This document shows, one piece after another, positions 38,433-46,794 of a DNA stretch of 64,000 nt; the first letter of the stretch is position 1; each line of letters opens with the position of its first letter. Source of the DNA: Paraburkholderia fynbosensis (lineage in GTDB: Bacteria > Pseudomonadota > Gammaproteobacteria > Burkholderiales > Burkholderiaceae); assembly GCF_902859935.1 (NCBI RefSeq), contig NZ_CADIKI010000001.1, positions 124,001 to 188,000 on the forward strand, read 5' to 3'. Both the position numbers and the translations under genes were made by a program. The notes beneath the pieces were generated by a model. It saw nothing but the letters and a program-made list of their open reading frames with translations. It was not told where the DNA came from and did no database searches.

Positions 38433-38477
38433 TCACAGCGTGACGACGATCTTGCCGATGGGCGTCGATTGCGCCGC
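38433..38477 (-). pseudogene. 3' remnant of a quinone-oxidoreductase-like gene
   Basis: Directly after the stop of the alpha/beta hydrolase gene, in another frame, the minus strand reads AAAQSTPIGKIVVTL and then a stop. This ending (IGKIV-x-TL) is typical of the extreme C-terminus of zinc-independent NADPH:quinone reductases. Only about 15 codons remain, with nothing upstream in frame, so it looks like the scar of a deleted gene. The short length keeps this tentative. Confidence 0.45.
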
Positions 38478-38479
38478 GG

Positions 38480-39439
38480 CTACTCCACCCCAAACGCCGC
38501 CCGCAACGCCGCCGCGGCGTCCGCATGCGCCTTCGTGACATCGGGCACAAAGCCGCCCATCTTGAAGAACTCGTGGATCATGCCCGGATAGCGCGTGAGC
38601 ATGACTTCGTTGCCGAGCGCGCGCAGTTTGCGCGCATACGCATCGCCTTCGTCGCTCAGCGGATCGTATTCGGCGGTCGCGATCCATGCCGGCGCGACGC
38701 CGCGAAAATCGGGCGCGCCGCGCTCGCCGTCGAGCGGCGCGAAACGCCAGTCGTCGCGATCACTTTCGTCGCGCACGTACTGCTCGAAGAACCATTGAAT
38801 CGTCTCGCCCGAGAGCAGGAAACCATCGGCGAAGCGCGCGTGCGAATCGGTTTGCTGATAGCCGGTCGTGCCGGGATAGATCAGCAATTGCAGCGCGAGC
38901 CGGATGCCGGCGTCGCGGGCAAGTACCGCGCAGACGGTCGCCAGCGTGCCGCCCGCACTATCGCCGCCGACCGCGAGCCGCTCCCCGTCCACGCCGAATT
39001 GCGCGGCGTGCTCGTGCAGCCAGCTCAACGCGTCGAACGCGTCCTCGACCGCGGTGGGGAATTTGTGCTCGGGCGCGAGCCGGTAATCGACCGACAACAC
39101 CGTGCATTGGCCGTCGCGCGCGAACATCCGGCAGAGCGCATCGTGCGTATCGACGCTGCCTACCGTGAAGCCGCCGCCGTGGTAGTAGACCAGCGCCGGT
39201 GCGGGCTGGGCCCAGCTCGGCTCGACCGCCTGGTACAAACGGGCGCGAATCGCCGCGCCGTCGCGCGTGGGAATGAGCAGGTCGTCGAGCGTGAACATCG
39301 GCGCGCTCGCGATCTCCAGAATCGGCGCGCTGTTCTCGTACGCCGCGCGCGCCTGTTGCGCGGTCATCTGGTGATACAGCGGGCGCTTCGCCCGCGCGAT
39401 CATCTCGAGTATCTGCTCGATCGTTGGATTCAGCGGCAT
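38480..39439 (-). CDS. Alpha/beta hydrolase, hormone-sensitive lipase family
   Basis: A 319-residue esterase of the HSL group. The oxyanion motif HGGG is at 87-90, nucleophile Ser161 is in GGDSAGG, and Asp259 (EYDPLSD) with His289 (GMIHEF) completes the triad. Cytosolic, with no signal peptide. It is the last intact gene of a four-gene minus-strand set (thioesterase, MDR, SDR, hydrolase) and likely acts on short acyl esters. The ribosome site before ATG 39439 is weak. Confidence 0.9.
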   Translation of the reverse strand: MPLNPTIEQILEMIARAKRPLYHQMTAQQARAAYENSAPILEIASAPMFTLDDLLIPTRDGAAIRARLYQAVEPSWAQPAPALVYYHGGGFTVGSVDTHDALCRMFARDGQCTVLSVDYRLAPEHKFPTAVEDAFDALSWLHEHAAQFGVDGERLAVGGDSAGGTLATVCAVLARDAGIRLALQLLIYPGTTGYQQTDSHARFADGFLLSGETIQWFFEQYVRDESDRDDWRFAPLDGERGAPDFRGVAPAWIATAEYDPLSDEGDAYARKLRALGNEVMLTRYPGMIHEFFKMGGFVPDVTKAHADAAAALRAAFGVE

Positions 39440-39563
39440 GGTGCGCGTGGTGGATCGGAAGGCGCCTGTGCGCCGGAGGTTGGAAAAGAGCCGGCACGCA
39501 ATGCGCCGCCGATGGGACGATGTTCAGACTATGAATACGCGCAATACGACGAGCAGCCGCGAC

Positions 39564-40478
39564 TCATGCCTCGCCCGCGTTCTTCACCTCGGGCTTCAGC
39601 GACATCGGGTCGGTGGGATTACGCAATTGCTCGATATCTTCGTGACGCAGCTTCACCGTCGCCATGATGCCCGGATGCGTGATGATATAAAAACGTCGCG
39701 CGGCGATCGCTTCGAACGTGAGGTCGGCGACATCGGCGGCGCTCAGCTTACCCGACTGCACCGCGCGCTGCAGCTGCTTGCCGGCGGCGATCTGCGAGCG
39801 CGTCGGCCGGCCGGCGTTGCGCAGTAGCTCGGGACGCGCGCGCTCCGCATCGGCGATGCCGGTCGGCACGAAGGCAGGACACAGCAGCGAGCAGCCGACG
39901 AGACCACTCGCCGTATCCGCATCCTCTTCGTGCGTCGCTGGCGCCTGCGCCAGTTGCAGGTCGTGATGAAGCGTCTCGGTCAGCGAGACCACCGCATGCT
40001 TCGACGCGTTGTAGATGCCCATCGCAGGCGGCGACAGTAAGCCCGCCACCGACGCCGTATTGACGATATGCGCGGGCTCGTTCTGCGCCAGCATGATCGG
40101 CGTAAAGACCCGCACGCCGTGCGCGACGCCCATCACGTTGACACCGAACACCCACGACCAGTCGTTCGCCGTGCTCTCCCACAGGAAGCCGCCCGTGCCC
40201 ACGCCCGCATTGTTGAAGAGCACGTGCACCTTGTCGAACGCGGCGAGCGCCGCTTGAGCGAGCGCGTCGACCTGGGCTGCGTCGGACACATCGGTCGGCA
40301 CGCCGATCGCGTCTGCGCCGTTGCCGCGCAACGTTTCGACGGTTTGCGCGAGTGCGTCGGGATCCACGTCGGCGAGCACGAGCTTCATGCCGAGCGCCGC
40401 GCCCTTCTGCGCGAACGCACGGCCGAAGCCGCCGCCCGCCCCCGTGATCACTGCCACCTTGCCGGCGAATTCGAACAT
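39564..40478 (-). CDS. SDR family oxidoreductase
   Basis: A 304-residue classical short-chain dehydrogenase. The cofactor motif TGAGGGFG is at 12-19, followed by NNAG (89-92) and catalytic Ser143, Tyr156 and Lys160 (YNASK). A C-terminal extension of ~50 residues follows the core. AGGAGT lies upstream of ATG 40478. Substrate unknown; the neighbouring MDR reductase and hydrolase suggest oxidation or reduction of a lipid-like alcohol or ketone. Confidence 0.9.
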   Translation of the reverse strand: MFEFAGKVAVITGAGGGFGRAFAQKGAALGMKLVLADVDPDALAQTVETLRGNGADAIGVPTDVSDAAQVDALAQAALAAFDKVHVLFNNAGVGTGGFLWESTANDWSWVFGVNVMGVAHGVRVFTPIMLAQNEPAHIVNTASVAGLLSPPAMGIYNASKHAVVSLTETLHHDLQLAQAPATHEEDADTASGLVGCSLLCPAFVPTGIADAERARPELLRNAGRPTRSQIAAGKQLQRAVQSGKLSAADVADLTFEAIAARRFYIITHPGIMATVKLRHEDIEQLRNPTDPMSLKPEVKNAGEA

Positions 40479-40580
40479 CGTCTGACTCCTGGCTGAGCAC
40501 TGCGCGGTAACTTCTGGCTTGGGTCGCGGTGTGATCCGCGCGGCCCCTGGATGCGTGAGTGAGCTGTTGTGTTGTCGCGC

Positions 40581-41579
40581 TCAGATCAGCTTGACGAGCT
40601 GCTTGCCGAAGTTGCGGCCTTTGAGCAGGCCGATGAACGCCTCAGGCGCCGCGTCGAGCCCCTGCGCGATGGTCTCGCGATAGTGCAGCTGCTTCTGCGC
40701 GACCAGCGTGCCGAGCTGCTTGAGCGCTTCCGGCCACACGTCCATATGCTCGCTGACAATGAAGCCCTGCAGGAGCAGCCGCTGCGTGAGCATCAACGAC
40801 GGATGCTTGAGCGGCATCGGCTGGCCGTCATAGCCCGCGATAAAGCCGCACAGCGCGATGCGCCCGAACGCGTTCATGCGCGCGAGCGTCGCGTCGAGCA
40901 CTTCGCCGCCGACATTTTCGAAGTAGCCGTCCACGCCATCGGGCGTCACGGCCTTGAGGTCCTGATACAGATTGCCGGCCTTGTAGTCGACACAGGCATC
41001 GAAGCCGAGCGTGTCGGTCACGTAGCGGCACTTGTCCGCGCCGCCCGCGATGCCGACCGCGCGCGCGCCGGCCGCTTTCGCCAGTTGCCCGACCACGCTG
41101 CCCACCGCGCCGCTCGCAGCGCTGACCACCACCGTCTCGCCCGCTTTCGGCGCGATGATCCGGTTCAGGCCGTACCACGCGGTGACGCCGGGCATGCCGA
41201 CCGGTCCGAGATAGGCCGACAGCGGCACGTGCGTGTCGTCGACTTTCTGTACACCGGTTCCGTTGGACGTGCCGTACTCCTGCCAGCCGAACATCGCGAC
41301 CACCTTGTCGCCGACCACGAACTTCGGGTTCTTCGATTCCACCACTTCGCCAACCGTGCCGCCGATCATCACTTCGTTCAGCGGTTGCGGCGCCGCGTAC
41401 GACTTGCTGTCGTTCATGCGGCCACGCATGTAAGGGTCGAGCGACAGGAAGTGATTGCGCACGCGCAATTCGCCGTCGGCCAGCGGCGCGAGCGGCGTTT
41501 CGACGAGCTTGAAATTGTCGGGCGTGACCGCGCCTTGCGGACGCGAAGCCAGCACGAGTTGACGGTTGATCTGGGACAT
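40581..41579 (-). CDS. Zinc-independent MDR family NADP-dependent oxidoreductase
   Basis: 332 residues of the leukotriene B4 12-hydroxydehydrogenase/CurA-like group. It begins MSQINRQLVLASRP and has LSLDPYMRGRM, GGTVGEVV, GLNRIIAPKAGETVVVSAA, the Rossmann motif GAVGSVVGQ, and the later FENVGGEVLDA. It reduces alpha,beta-unsaturated ketones in known members. AAGGAGA lies upstream of ATG 41579. It is part of the thioesterase-MDR-SDR-hydrolase run. Confidence 0.92.
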   Translation of the reverse strand: MSQINRQLVLASRPQGAVTPDNFKLVETPLAPLADGELRVRNHFLSLDPYMRGRMNDSKSYAAPQPLNEVMIGGTVGEVVESKNPKFVVGDKVVAMFGWQEYGTSNGTGVQKVDDTHVPLSAYLGPVGMPGVTAWYGLNRIIAPKAGETVVVSAASGAVGSVVGQLAKAAGARAVGIAGGADKCRYVTDTLGFDACVDYKAGNLYQDLKAVTPDGVDGYFENVGGEVLDATLARMNAFGRIALCGFIAGYDGQPMPLKHPSLMLTQRLLLQGFIVSEHMDVWPEALKQLGTLVAQKQLHYRETIAQGLDAAPEAFIGLLKGRNFGKQLVKLI

Positions 41580-41720
41580 CACGGTTGTCTCCTTGAGTGA
41601 CCGATTGGATCGGTGAATAGTTGGAACGGCGTGCATGCTTTGCACTGCGCGTCCGCGTGCGCGTGCGCGAGCCGCGACAGGCGGGCGACACACTCGGCAC
41701 GCGCGCCGCGCGGCGAGAGT

Positions 41721-42209
41721 TCAGCCGTCGCTCGGGCCCGGTTTCGCCGACGGGTCGCTGCGCAAACGCTGTTGCGTCACGCTGCGGCCGACCGCGAGGC
41801 GCCGCATGTATTTGAAGGTGCCGAGCGCCTTGGCGACGAAGTGGCCTTCGCTGTCGCGGATCTCGCCTTCGCAATAGGCCATCGTGGTCGAGCGGTGCAG
41901 CACACGGCCGGTCGCGCGCAACTCGCCGCGCCCCGGCTGCATGAAGTTGACCTTCATCTCGACGGTGACCACGCCGACGCCGTCGCCGGCGAGACTGCGC
42001 GCGGCCATCGCGAGCGCAACGTCGGCAAGCGTCATCGTGACGCCGCCGTGCGCGACGTCCCACGTGTTCATGTGATCGGGCTGCAACGGCAGCACGACTT
42101 CGCTGACGCCATCGGCAGCGGACAACAACTGCGCGCCGAGACGATCGACAAACGGGCTTTCAGGCAACGTCGCGTTGCCTGCTTTCGGTGATGAGGATGA
42201 ATCGGTCAT
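41721..42209 (-). CDS. Hotdog-fold acyl-CoA thioesterase (PaaI-like)
   Basis: A 162-residue single hotdog domain. The active-site region is HMNTWDVAHGGVTMTLADVALA, typical of PaaI-type thioesterases with the catalytic Asp a few residues after HGG, then VTVEMKVNFMQPG. A short basic tail follows. It would hydrolyse an acyl-CoA of unknown nature. The ATG at 42209 is chosen for the domain start; the ribosome site is poor. First gene of the run. Confidence 0.86.
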   Translation of the reverse strand: MTDSSSSPKAGNATLPESPFVDRLGAQLLSAADGVSEVVLPLQPDHMNTWDVAHGGVTMTLADVALAMAARSLAGDGVGVVTVEMKVNFMQPGRGELRATGRVLHRSTTMAYCEGEIRDSEGHFVAKALGTFKYMRRLAVGRSVTQQRLRSDPSAKPGPSDG

Positions 42210-42330
42210 TGCGTATTCAGATTTCGTAGTCGGCGGAATGCGGGGTGGGTGAGAGACATCGTTGCTGCATCGTCGAGTCCTGACATCACAAAATGATGAG
42301 CGCGGCCGCACCTCGTTCGCTTCGGCTCGG

Positions 42331-42370
42331 TTCGATTCGATTCGATTCGATCAATTCGATTCGATTCGAA
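42331..42370. repeat. TTCGA pentanucleotide tandem repeat
   Basis: Four TTCGA units occupy 42331-42350, and after a 3-base break three more follow to about 42370. The repeat lies in the 275-bp gap between the thioesterase and MocR genes, where copy number could vary by slippage and alter spacing in the leader. Confidence 0.85.
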
Positions 42371-42484
42371 GTGTCGGGCCGCAGCCTGACGTTCGTCGCA
42401 CTGTCTGTCTTGCGTTTTGGCGCATGACGTATGCATTCGGACGCACGCGCAACCTGCGCGAGGCGCAGCGGGAAATGATACCCG

Positions 42485-43987
42485 CTATCGCTTCGGCGCA
42501 TGCGCCGCCATCCGTCCCGCCAATCTGCCTAACCTGCGCACCGCTTCGTCGGCCCGGCCGAGGTCCGTGCTCGGACAACTGAGCCGGATGAAGTGATCGA
42601 AACGCCCCGCGTTCGAGAACACCGTTCCCGGCATCACGCGAATCCCGTCATCCAGTGCGGCCTCGAAGAAAGCCGCCGACGACACCTCGCGCGGCAACTC
42701 GATCCAGAAGAACAGGCCGCCGCGCGGCGGCGTGAAGCGTGTGCCGTCGGGAAACGACGCGGCCACCGCCGCCGCCATCCGTTCGCGCTGAAGCCGCAAG
42801 CCGTCGCGCAAGCGCCGCAGATGCCGCTCGTACGCGCTCGTCTCCAGAAACCCGGCGAGCACCACCTGCGAGAGCTGTTCGTTGTGCCGCGACTGCGCGA
42901 ACTTCAGCATGCCGATGCGCGGATGCCAGCGCCCGCCATTGATCCAGCCGACCCGCATGCCCGGCGCGAGGGTCTTGTTGAACGACGTGCAATGGATCAC
43001 GGTGCCGTCGGTGTCCCAGGCCTTCAGCGAGCGTGGCGGCGCAACGGCATCGACGAGTTCGCGATACGGGTCGTCTTCGATCAGTGGAATGCCGGCACGC
43101 GCGCACAGTTCGACGAGGCTCGCCTTGTGCGCGTCGGGCATCACGCTGCCGAGCGGATTCTGCAGGTTCGGCACGACCACCACCGCCTTGATGTCGGGAT
43201 GCGTTTGCAGCGCGAAGGCGAGCGCTTCGATCGCAAGGCCGGTGCTCGGGCTGGTCGGGATTTCCAGTGCGCGCAGGCCGAGGCTTTCGAGCGCCTGCAG
43301 TAACCCGAAAAAGCACGGCGATTCGACCGCGACGGTGTCGCCTGGCTGCGTCACCGCCCGCAATGCGAGGTTCACGGCTTCGATGCCGCCGTGCGTCATG
43401 ATGATGTCGTCCGCGCCGATCTGGATACCGGCCTCGAGCGCACGCCGCGCGATGATCGCGCGCAACGCCGGGTCGCCCTGATCGGGACCGGCGGCGGTCA
43501 GCAACGTAGGCCGCGCGCGCAACGCGCGCAGCGCGGCTTTCTGCAACGCGTCGGTCGGATAGAGATCGGGCGAGGCGGTCGCGCCGCCGAGATTCAGCGC
43601 TTGCGGATAACGCTGGTAGGTCGACACGAGCGTGGAAATCGCCGAGTGAATGCCGACGAACTGCGCGGTGCCCGCAACCACCGCGGGATCGGGTTCGGCG
43701 GCGGCCGGCAAAGCGGCCGCGGGCGCCACGCGCACGAAATAGCCGGCGCGCGGCCGGGCATCGATCAGCGCGGCGCGCTCCAGCACGCGATAGCTCTCGG
43801 TCGCGGTCGCGAGGCTCACGCCGTGCCGCTGCATGAACGTGCGCATCGACGGCATGCGATCGCCGGGGCGCAGCACGCCGTTGCTGATCGCGCGGCGATA
43901 TTGATCGGCCAGTTGCCGGTAAAGCGGCTGGCTGTTCGCGGACAGCTCGCTCGACGGCTGCGGCCGCTTGAGAATGGATTCGGTCAT
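42485..43987 (-). CDS. MocR-type (GntR winged helix / aminotransferase fold) regulator
   Basis: 500 residues. The N-terminal winged helix (about 20-85: PLYRQLADQYRRAI, LRPGDRMPSMRTFMQRHGVS) is joined by a linker to a fold-type I PLP aminotransferase-like domain (about 130-500) with the lysine motif SFNKTLAPGMRVGW, so PLP binding is expected. MocR regulators sense amino acids or vitamin B6. It is divergent from the DUF2917 gene, and a strong palindrome lies in the gap. Confidence 0.92.
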   Translation of the reverse strand: MTESILKRPQPSSELSANSQPLYRQLADQYRRAISNGVLRPGDRMPSMRTFMQRHGVSLATATESYRVLERAALIDARPRAGYFVRVAPAAALPAAAEPDPAVVAGTAQFVGIHSAISTLVSTYQRYPQALNLGGATASPDLYPTDALQKAALRALRARPTLLTAAGPDQGDPALRAIIARRALEAGIQIGADDIIMTHGGIEAVNLALRAVTQPGDTVAVESPCFFGLLQALESLGLRALEIPTSPSTGLAIEALAFALQTHPDIKAVVVVPNLQNPLGSVMPDAHKASLVELCARAGIPLIEDDPYRELVDAVAPPRSLKAWDTDGTVIHCTSFNKTLAPGMRVGWINGGRWHPRIGMLKFAQSRHNEQLSQVVLAGFLETSAYERHLRRLRDGLRLQRERMAAAVAASFPDGTRFTPPRGGLFFWIELPREVSSAAFFEAALDDGIRVMPGTVFSNAGRFDHFIRLSCPSTDLGRADEAVRRLGRLAGRMAAHAPKR

Positions 43988-44029
43988 GAGCCGATGGTGC
44001 GGACAGTTCGCGCGCCGCGACAGATACAC

Positions 44030-44070
44030 ATTGGCCCGATTCGGACCAATACAGCATGCTGAAATGCTGT
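44030..44070. promoter_or_regulatory. Two adjacent palindromes, probable MocR operator
   Basis: 44030-44050 is a 21-base palindrome (ATTGG at one end, CCAAT at the other; 9 of 10 arm positions match around a central T). Directly after it, ACAGCAT at 44051-44057 and ATGCTGT at 44064-44070 form a perfect 7-bp inverted repeat. They lie 43-83 bp upstream of the MocR start and ~96-136 bp upstream of the divergent gene, where an autoregulatory site would sit. Confidence 0.65.
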
Positions 44071-44165
44071 GCTGCACCGGTTCAGATTGTCGGCGGTTGC
44101 GGCTGTTTTCACCTTGACGGACTCAATAAGCTGTGTGGCATGAAAACGGTTTAAAGGACTCTGTC

Positions 44166-44558
44166 ATGCATGCTCGTGAATCTTGCGCCGGTTTGCGCAG
44201 AACCCCTGCGTCGTCTCTCCTGGCCGGTCAGGTCGCCGTGCATGACCTGCACGCCGGCAGTTCGATCGTGGCCGTCGAAGGCCGTTTGCAACTCCACTTC
44301 CGCGACCGTTCGCTCGCGTGGCTGGGCGATGCCGTCCCACTCACGTCGATCACCTTGCTCGAAGGCGAGCGGTTCGTGACGCCGCAACGCGGCAGGGTGT
44401 CGATCAGCGCCCTGCGCGCAGCCGGTGCGAGCCGCACGGACTCTGCCGCGTTCATCGTGCTGCCCCCGCATGCCGCGCCAGGCGCTCATGGCTGGCTTCT
44501 GCTGGCCGTCCGGCATCTGGCCGAACTCGTCAGAACACGCTGGCGGCGCACCGTCTGA
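44166..44558 (+). CDS. DUF2917-like protein
   Basis: 130 residues, mostly beta, with the pattern VHDLHAGSSIVAVEGRLQLHFRDRSLAWL near the start, matching the DUF2917 layout known in Burkholderia. No signal peptide or membrane segment. AAAGGA lies seven bases before ATG 44166. It is divergent from the MocR gene and may be its target. Function unknown. Confidence 0.65.
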   Translation: MHARESCAGLRRTPASSLLAGQVAVHDLHAGSSIVAVEGRLQLHFRDRSLAWLGDAVPLTSITLLEGERFVTPQRGRVSISALRAAGASRTDSAAFIVLPPHAAPGAHGWLLLAVRHLAELVRTRWRRTV

Positions 44559-44626
44559 ATCGCCTCTGCCCACGCGACGCTGCCTGGTACAATGCATCAC
44601 CAACCGCTTCGTTCGAGGTGCCGGTC

Positions 44627-45148
44627 ATGCCTTTCCTGCGCGCGCCGCTGTCCGGCCGTCTCTCCCACCTTCGCGGCTTGCCGGCCATCGTCGCCCTTCT
44701 CATGATCGTCACGCTGACGCTCAACGGCTGCGCGGGCCTGTTCGGCGCCGATCCGTTGCGCGTCAGCGTGGCCGGTATCGAGCCGCTCGACGGCCAAGGG
44801 CTGGAGATGCGCTTCAACGTCAAACTACGCGTGCAGAATCCCAACGATTCGACGGTCAGCTTCAGCGGCGTGTCGCTCGATCTCGAAGTGAACGGCGAGT
44901 CGTTCGCGAGCGGCGTCAGCGACCAGGGCGGCACGGTGCCGCGCTTCGGCGAAACCGTCGTCACCGTGCCGCTGACCGTGCCGGCTTTCGCCGCGGTTCG
45001 CCAGGCCTTCGCATTCGCCGGAGCCGCCGACTCGGGGCAGGTTCCGTACATCCTGCGCGGCAAGCTCGCGGGCGGCTTGACCGGTACGACACGCTTCATC
45101 AGTCAGGGGACGTTGAGTCTGGCATCGCTTGGCGCGGCTTCGCGCTGA
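44627..45148 (+). CDS. LEA type 2 (WHy-domain) lipoprotein
   Basis: A 173-residue lipoprotein: membrane signal at about 18-34, lipobox LNGC with Cys35, then a LEA_2/WHy beta-sandwich (about 48-150) with LRVQNPNDSTVSFSGVSLDL as the diagnostic stretch. Such domains are linked to desiccation and stress tolerance. GAGGTG lies six bases before ATG 44627. It follows the DUF2917 gene by 68 bp. Confidence 0.87.
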   Translation: MPFLRAPLSGRLSHLRGLPAIVALLMIVTLTLNGCAGLFGADPLRVSVAGIEPLDGQGLEMRFNVKLRVQNPNDSTVSFSGVSLDLEVNGESFASGVSDQGGTVPRFGETVVTVPLTVPAFAAVRQAFAFAGAADSGQVPYILRGKLAGGLTGTTRFISQGTLSLASLGAASR

Positions 45149-45216
45149 TGCCGCCAATCGATCCGGACAAGCGGCTTCGAAGAAGCGCGGATAGCAAGCG
45201 CCGCTAAACCAGCCGG

Positions 45217-45243
45217 CGGCACGGATCGCTCAGGTCCGTGCCG
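45217..45243. terminator. Weak hairpin between convergent genes
   Basis: Arms 45217-45225 and 45235-45243 are exact 9-bp complements with a 9-base loop, placed between the LEA2 lipoprotein (+) and thiolase (-) genes. There is no T-run, so termination by this hairpin alone is uncertain. Confidence 0.4.
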
Positions 45244-45273
45244 TTATCGCCAACACGCGCGCCCCCGGCAGCA

Positions 45274-46452
45274 TCACACCACTTCGAACAGCCCCGCCGC
45301 GCCCTGCCCGCCGCCGATACACATCGTCACGACGACCAGCTTCGCGCCGCGCCGCTTGCCTTCGATCAACGCATGACCAGTCAGCCGTGCGCCCGATACG
45401 CCGTACGGATGGCCGACCGCAATCGCGCCGCCGTTCACGTTCAGACGGTCTTGCGCAATGCCCAGCTTGTCCGCGCAATACAGCACCTGCACTGCGAACG
45501 CTTCGTTCAATTCCCACAGGTCGATGTCCTCGACCTTCAGACCCGCCTGCTTGAGCAGCTTCGGCACGGCAAACACCGGGCCGATGCCCATTTCGTCCGG
45601 CTCGCAACCGGCCACCGCGAAGCCGCGGAAAATGCCGAGGGGCTGCAGACCTTCGCGCTCCGCGACCTTCGCGTTCATCACGACGCAAGCCGACGCGCCG
45701 TCGGAAAACTGGCTCGCGTTGCCGGCGCTGATCACGCCGCCCGGCATCGCGGTGCGAATCTTCGACACGCCTTCGAGCGTCGTGTCGGCGCGAATGCCTT
45801 CGTCACCGCTGACGGTCACTTCTTTCGTGAAGAGACGGCCGCTCGCTTTGTCGGCGACGCCGGCGAGCACGGTCAACGGTACGATTTCGTCCTTGAACCT
45901 GCCGGCTTCGAGCGCGGCCGCGGCACGCTGCTGCGAGCGCACGCCGTATTCGTCCTGACGGTCCTTCGAGATCGAATAGCGTTTCGCGACGTTCTCGGCG
46001 GTCTGCAGCATCGACCAGTAGATTTCCGGCTTGTTCTCGCTCAACCAGCCTTCGGCCATCATGTGGCGGTTCATCTCGTTCTGCACGCACGAGATCGACT
46101 CGACTCCGCCCGCGACGAACACGTCGCCTTCACCGGCGATCACGCGTTGCGCGGCGAGCGCAATAGTTTGCAATCCAGACGAACAGAAGCGGTTCACCGT
46201 CATGCCCGGCACACTGACCGGCAAACCGGCGCGCAACGCGATCTGGCGCGCGATGTTGCCACCCGTCGCGCCTTCCGGATTCGCGCAGCCCATGATCACG
46301 TCTTCGACGCGCGCCGGGTCGAGCTTTGCGCGTTCGACCGCGGCCTGCGTCACGTGGCCGCCGAGCGTCGCGCCGTGCGTCATGTTGAAGCCGCCGCGCC
46401 ATGATTTGGCGAGCCCCGTGCGGGCGGTGGATACGATTACGGCATCAGTCAT
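45274..46452 (-). CDS. Acetyl-CoA C-acyltransferase (thiolase)
   Basis: A 392-residue degradative-type thiolase that cleaves 3-ketoacyl-CoA. The acyl-accepting Cys90 is in [12 protein letters not shown], and His348 ([10 protein letters not shown]) with Cys378 (CIGGGQGAA) completes the active site. AAAGGAG lies upstream of ATG 46452. It is the last gene of a beta-oxidation group with the FadB-type fusion and acyl-CoA synthetase, and is separated from them by a repeat array. Confidence 0.94.
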   Translation of the reverse strand: MTDAVIVSTARTGLAKSWRGGFNMTHGATLGGHVTQAAVERAKLDPARVEDVIMGCANPEGATGGNIARQIALRAGLPVSVPGMTVNRFCSSGLQTIALAAQRVIAGEGDVFVAGGVESISCVQNEMNRHMMAEGWLSENKPEIYWSMLQTAENVAKRYSISKDRQDEYGVRSQQRAAAALEAGRFKDEIVPLTVLAGVADKASGRLFTKEVTVSGDEGIRADTTLEGVSKIRTAMPGGVISAGNASQFSDGASACVVMNAKVAEREGLQPLGIFRGFAVAGCEPDEMGIGPVFAVPKLLKQAGLKVEDIDLWELNEAFAVQVLYCADKLGIAQDRLNVNGGAIAVGHPYGVSGARLTGHALIEGKRRGAKLVVVTMCIGGGQGAAGLFEVV

Positions 46453-46464
46453 GCTTGTCTCCTT

Positions 46465-46672
46465 TGTCGACCAGAGTTGGCGCTTTAGCGCCTACTCAGG
46501 TCCCATGCAAGTTTTTGCGGTCGACCAGAGTTGGCGCTTTAGCGTGTCGATCCGGAGTTGACGCTTTAGCGTGTCGATCCGGGGTTGGCGCTTTAGCGCC
46601 TACTCCGGTCCCATGCTTTAGCACCTACTCCGGTCCCATGCTTCAGCACCTACTCTGGTCCCATGCAAGTTG
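46465..46672. repeat. Array of palindromic extragenic repeats
   Basis: The block opens with a 34-bp palindrome at 46469-46502: arm GACCAGAGT, then T, GGCGC-TTTA-GCGCC, T, then ACTCAGGTC (one mismatch). Degenerate copies of the left half follow (about 46521-46544, 46545-46571 and 46572-46598, period 24-27), then copies of the right half (about 46599-46623, 46624-46648, 46649-46672, period 25). Left and right halves are complementary, so the whole block can fold into nested hairpins. It lies between the FadB-type and thiolase genes. Confidence 0.85.
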
Positions 46673-46794
46673 GTCTTACTTCCAGATCTCGACGGTGGCG
46701 CGCCGACGCTTTCCCGTGCGCATCGCGCTGCACGCGCAGCACCGCGCCACCTCGGTCGTTTGATTCACGCAGCCTCGAAGGCTCGCTCAACCCC

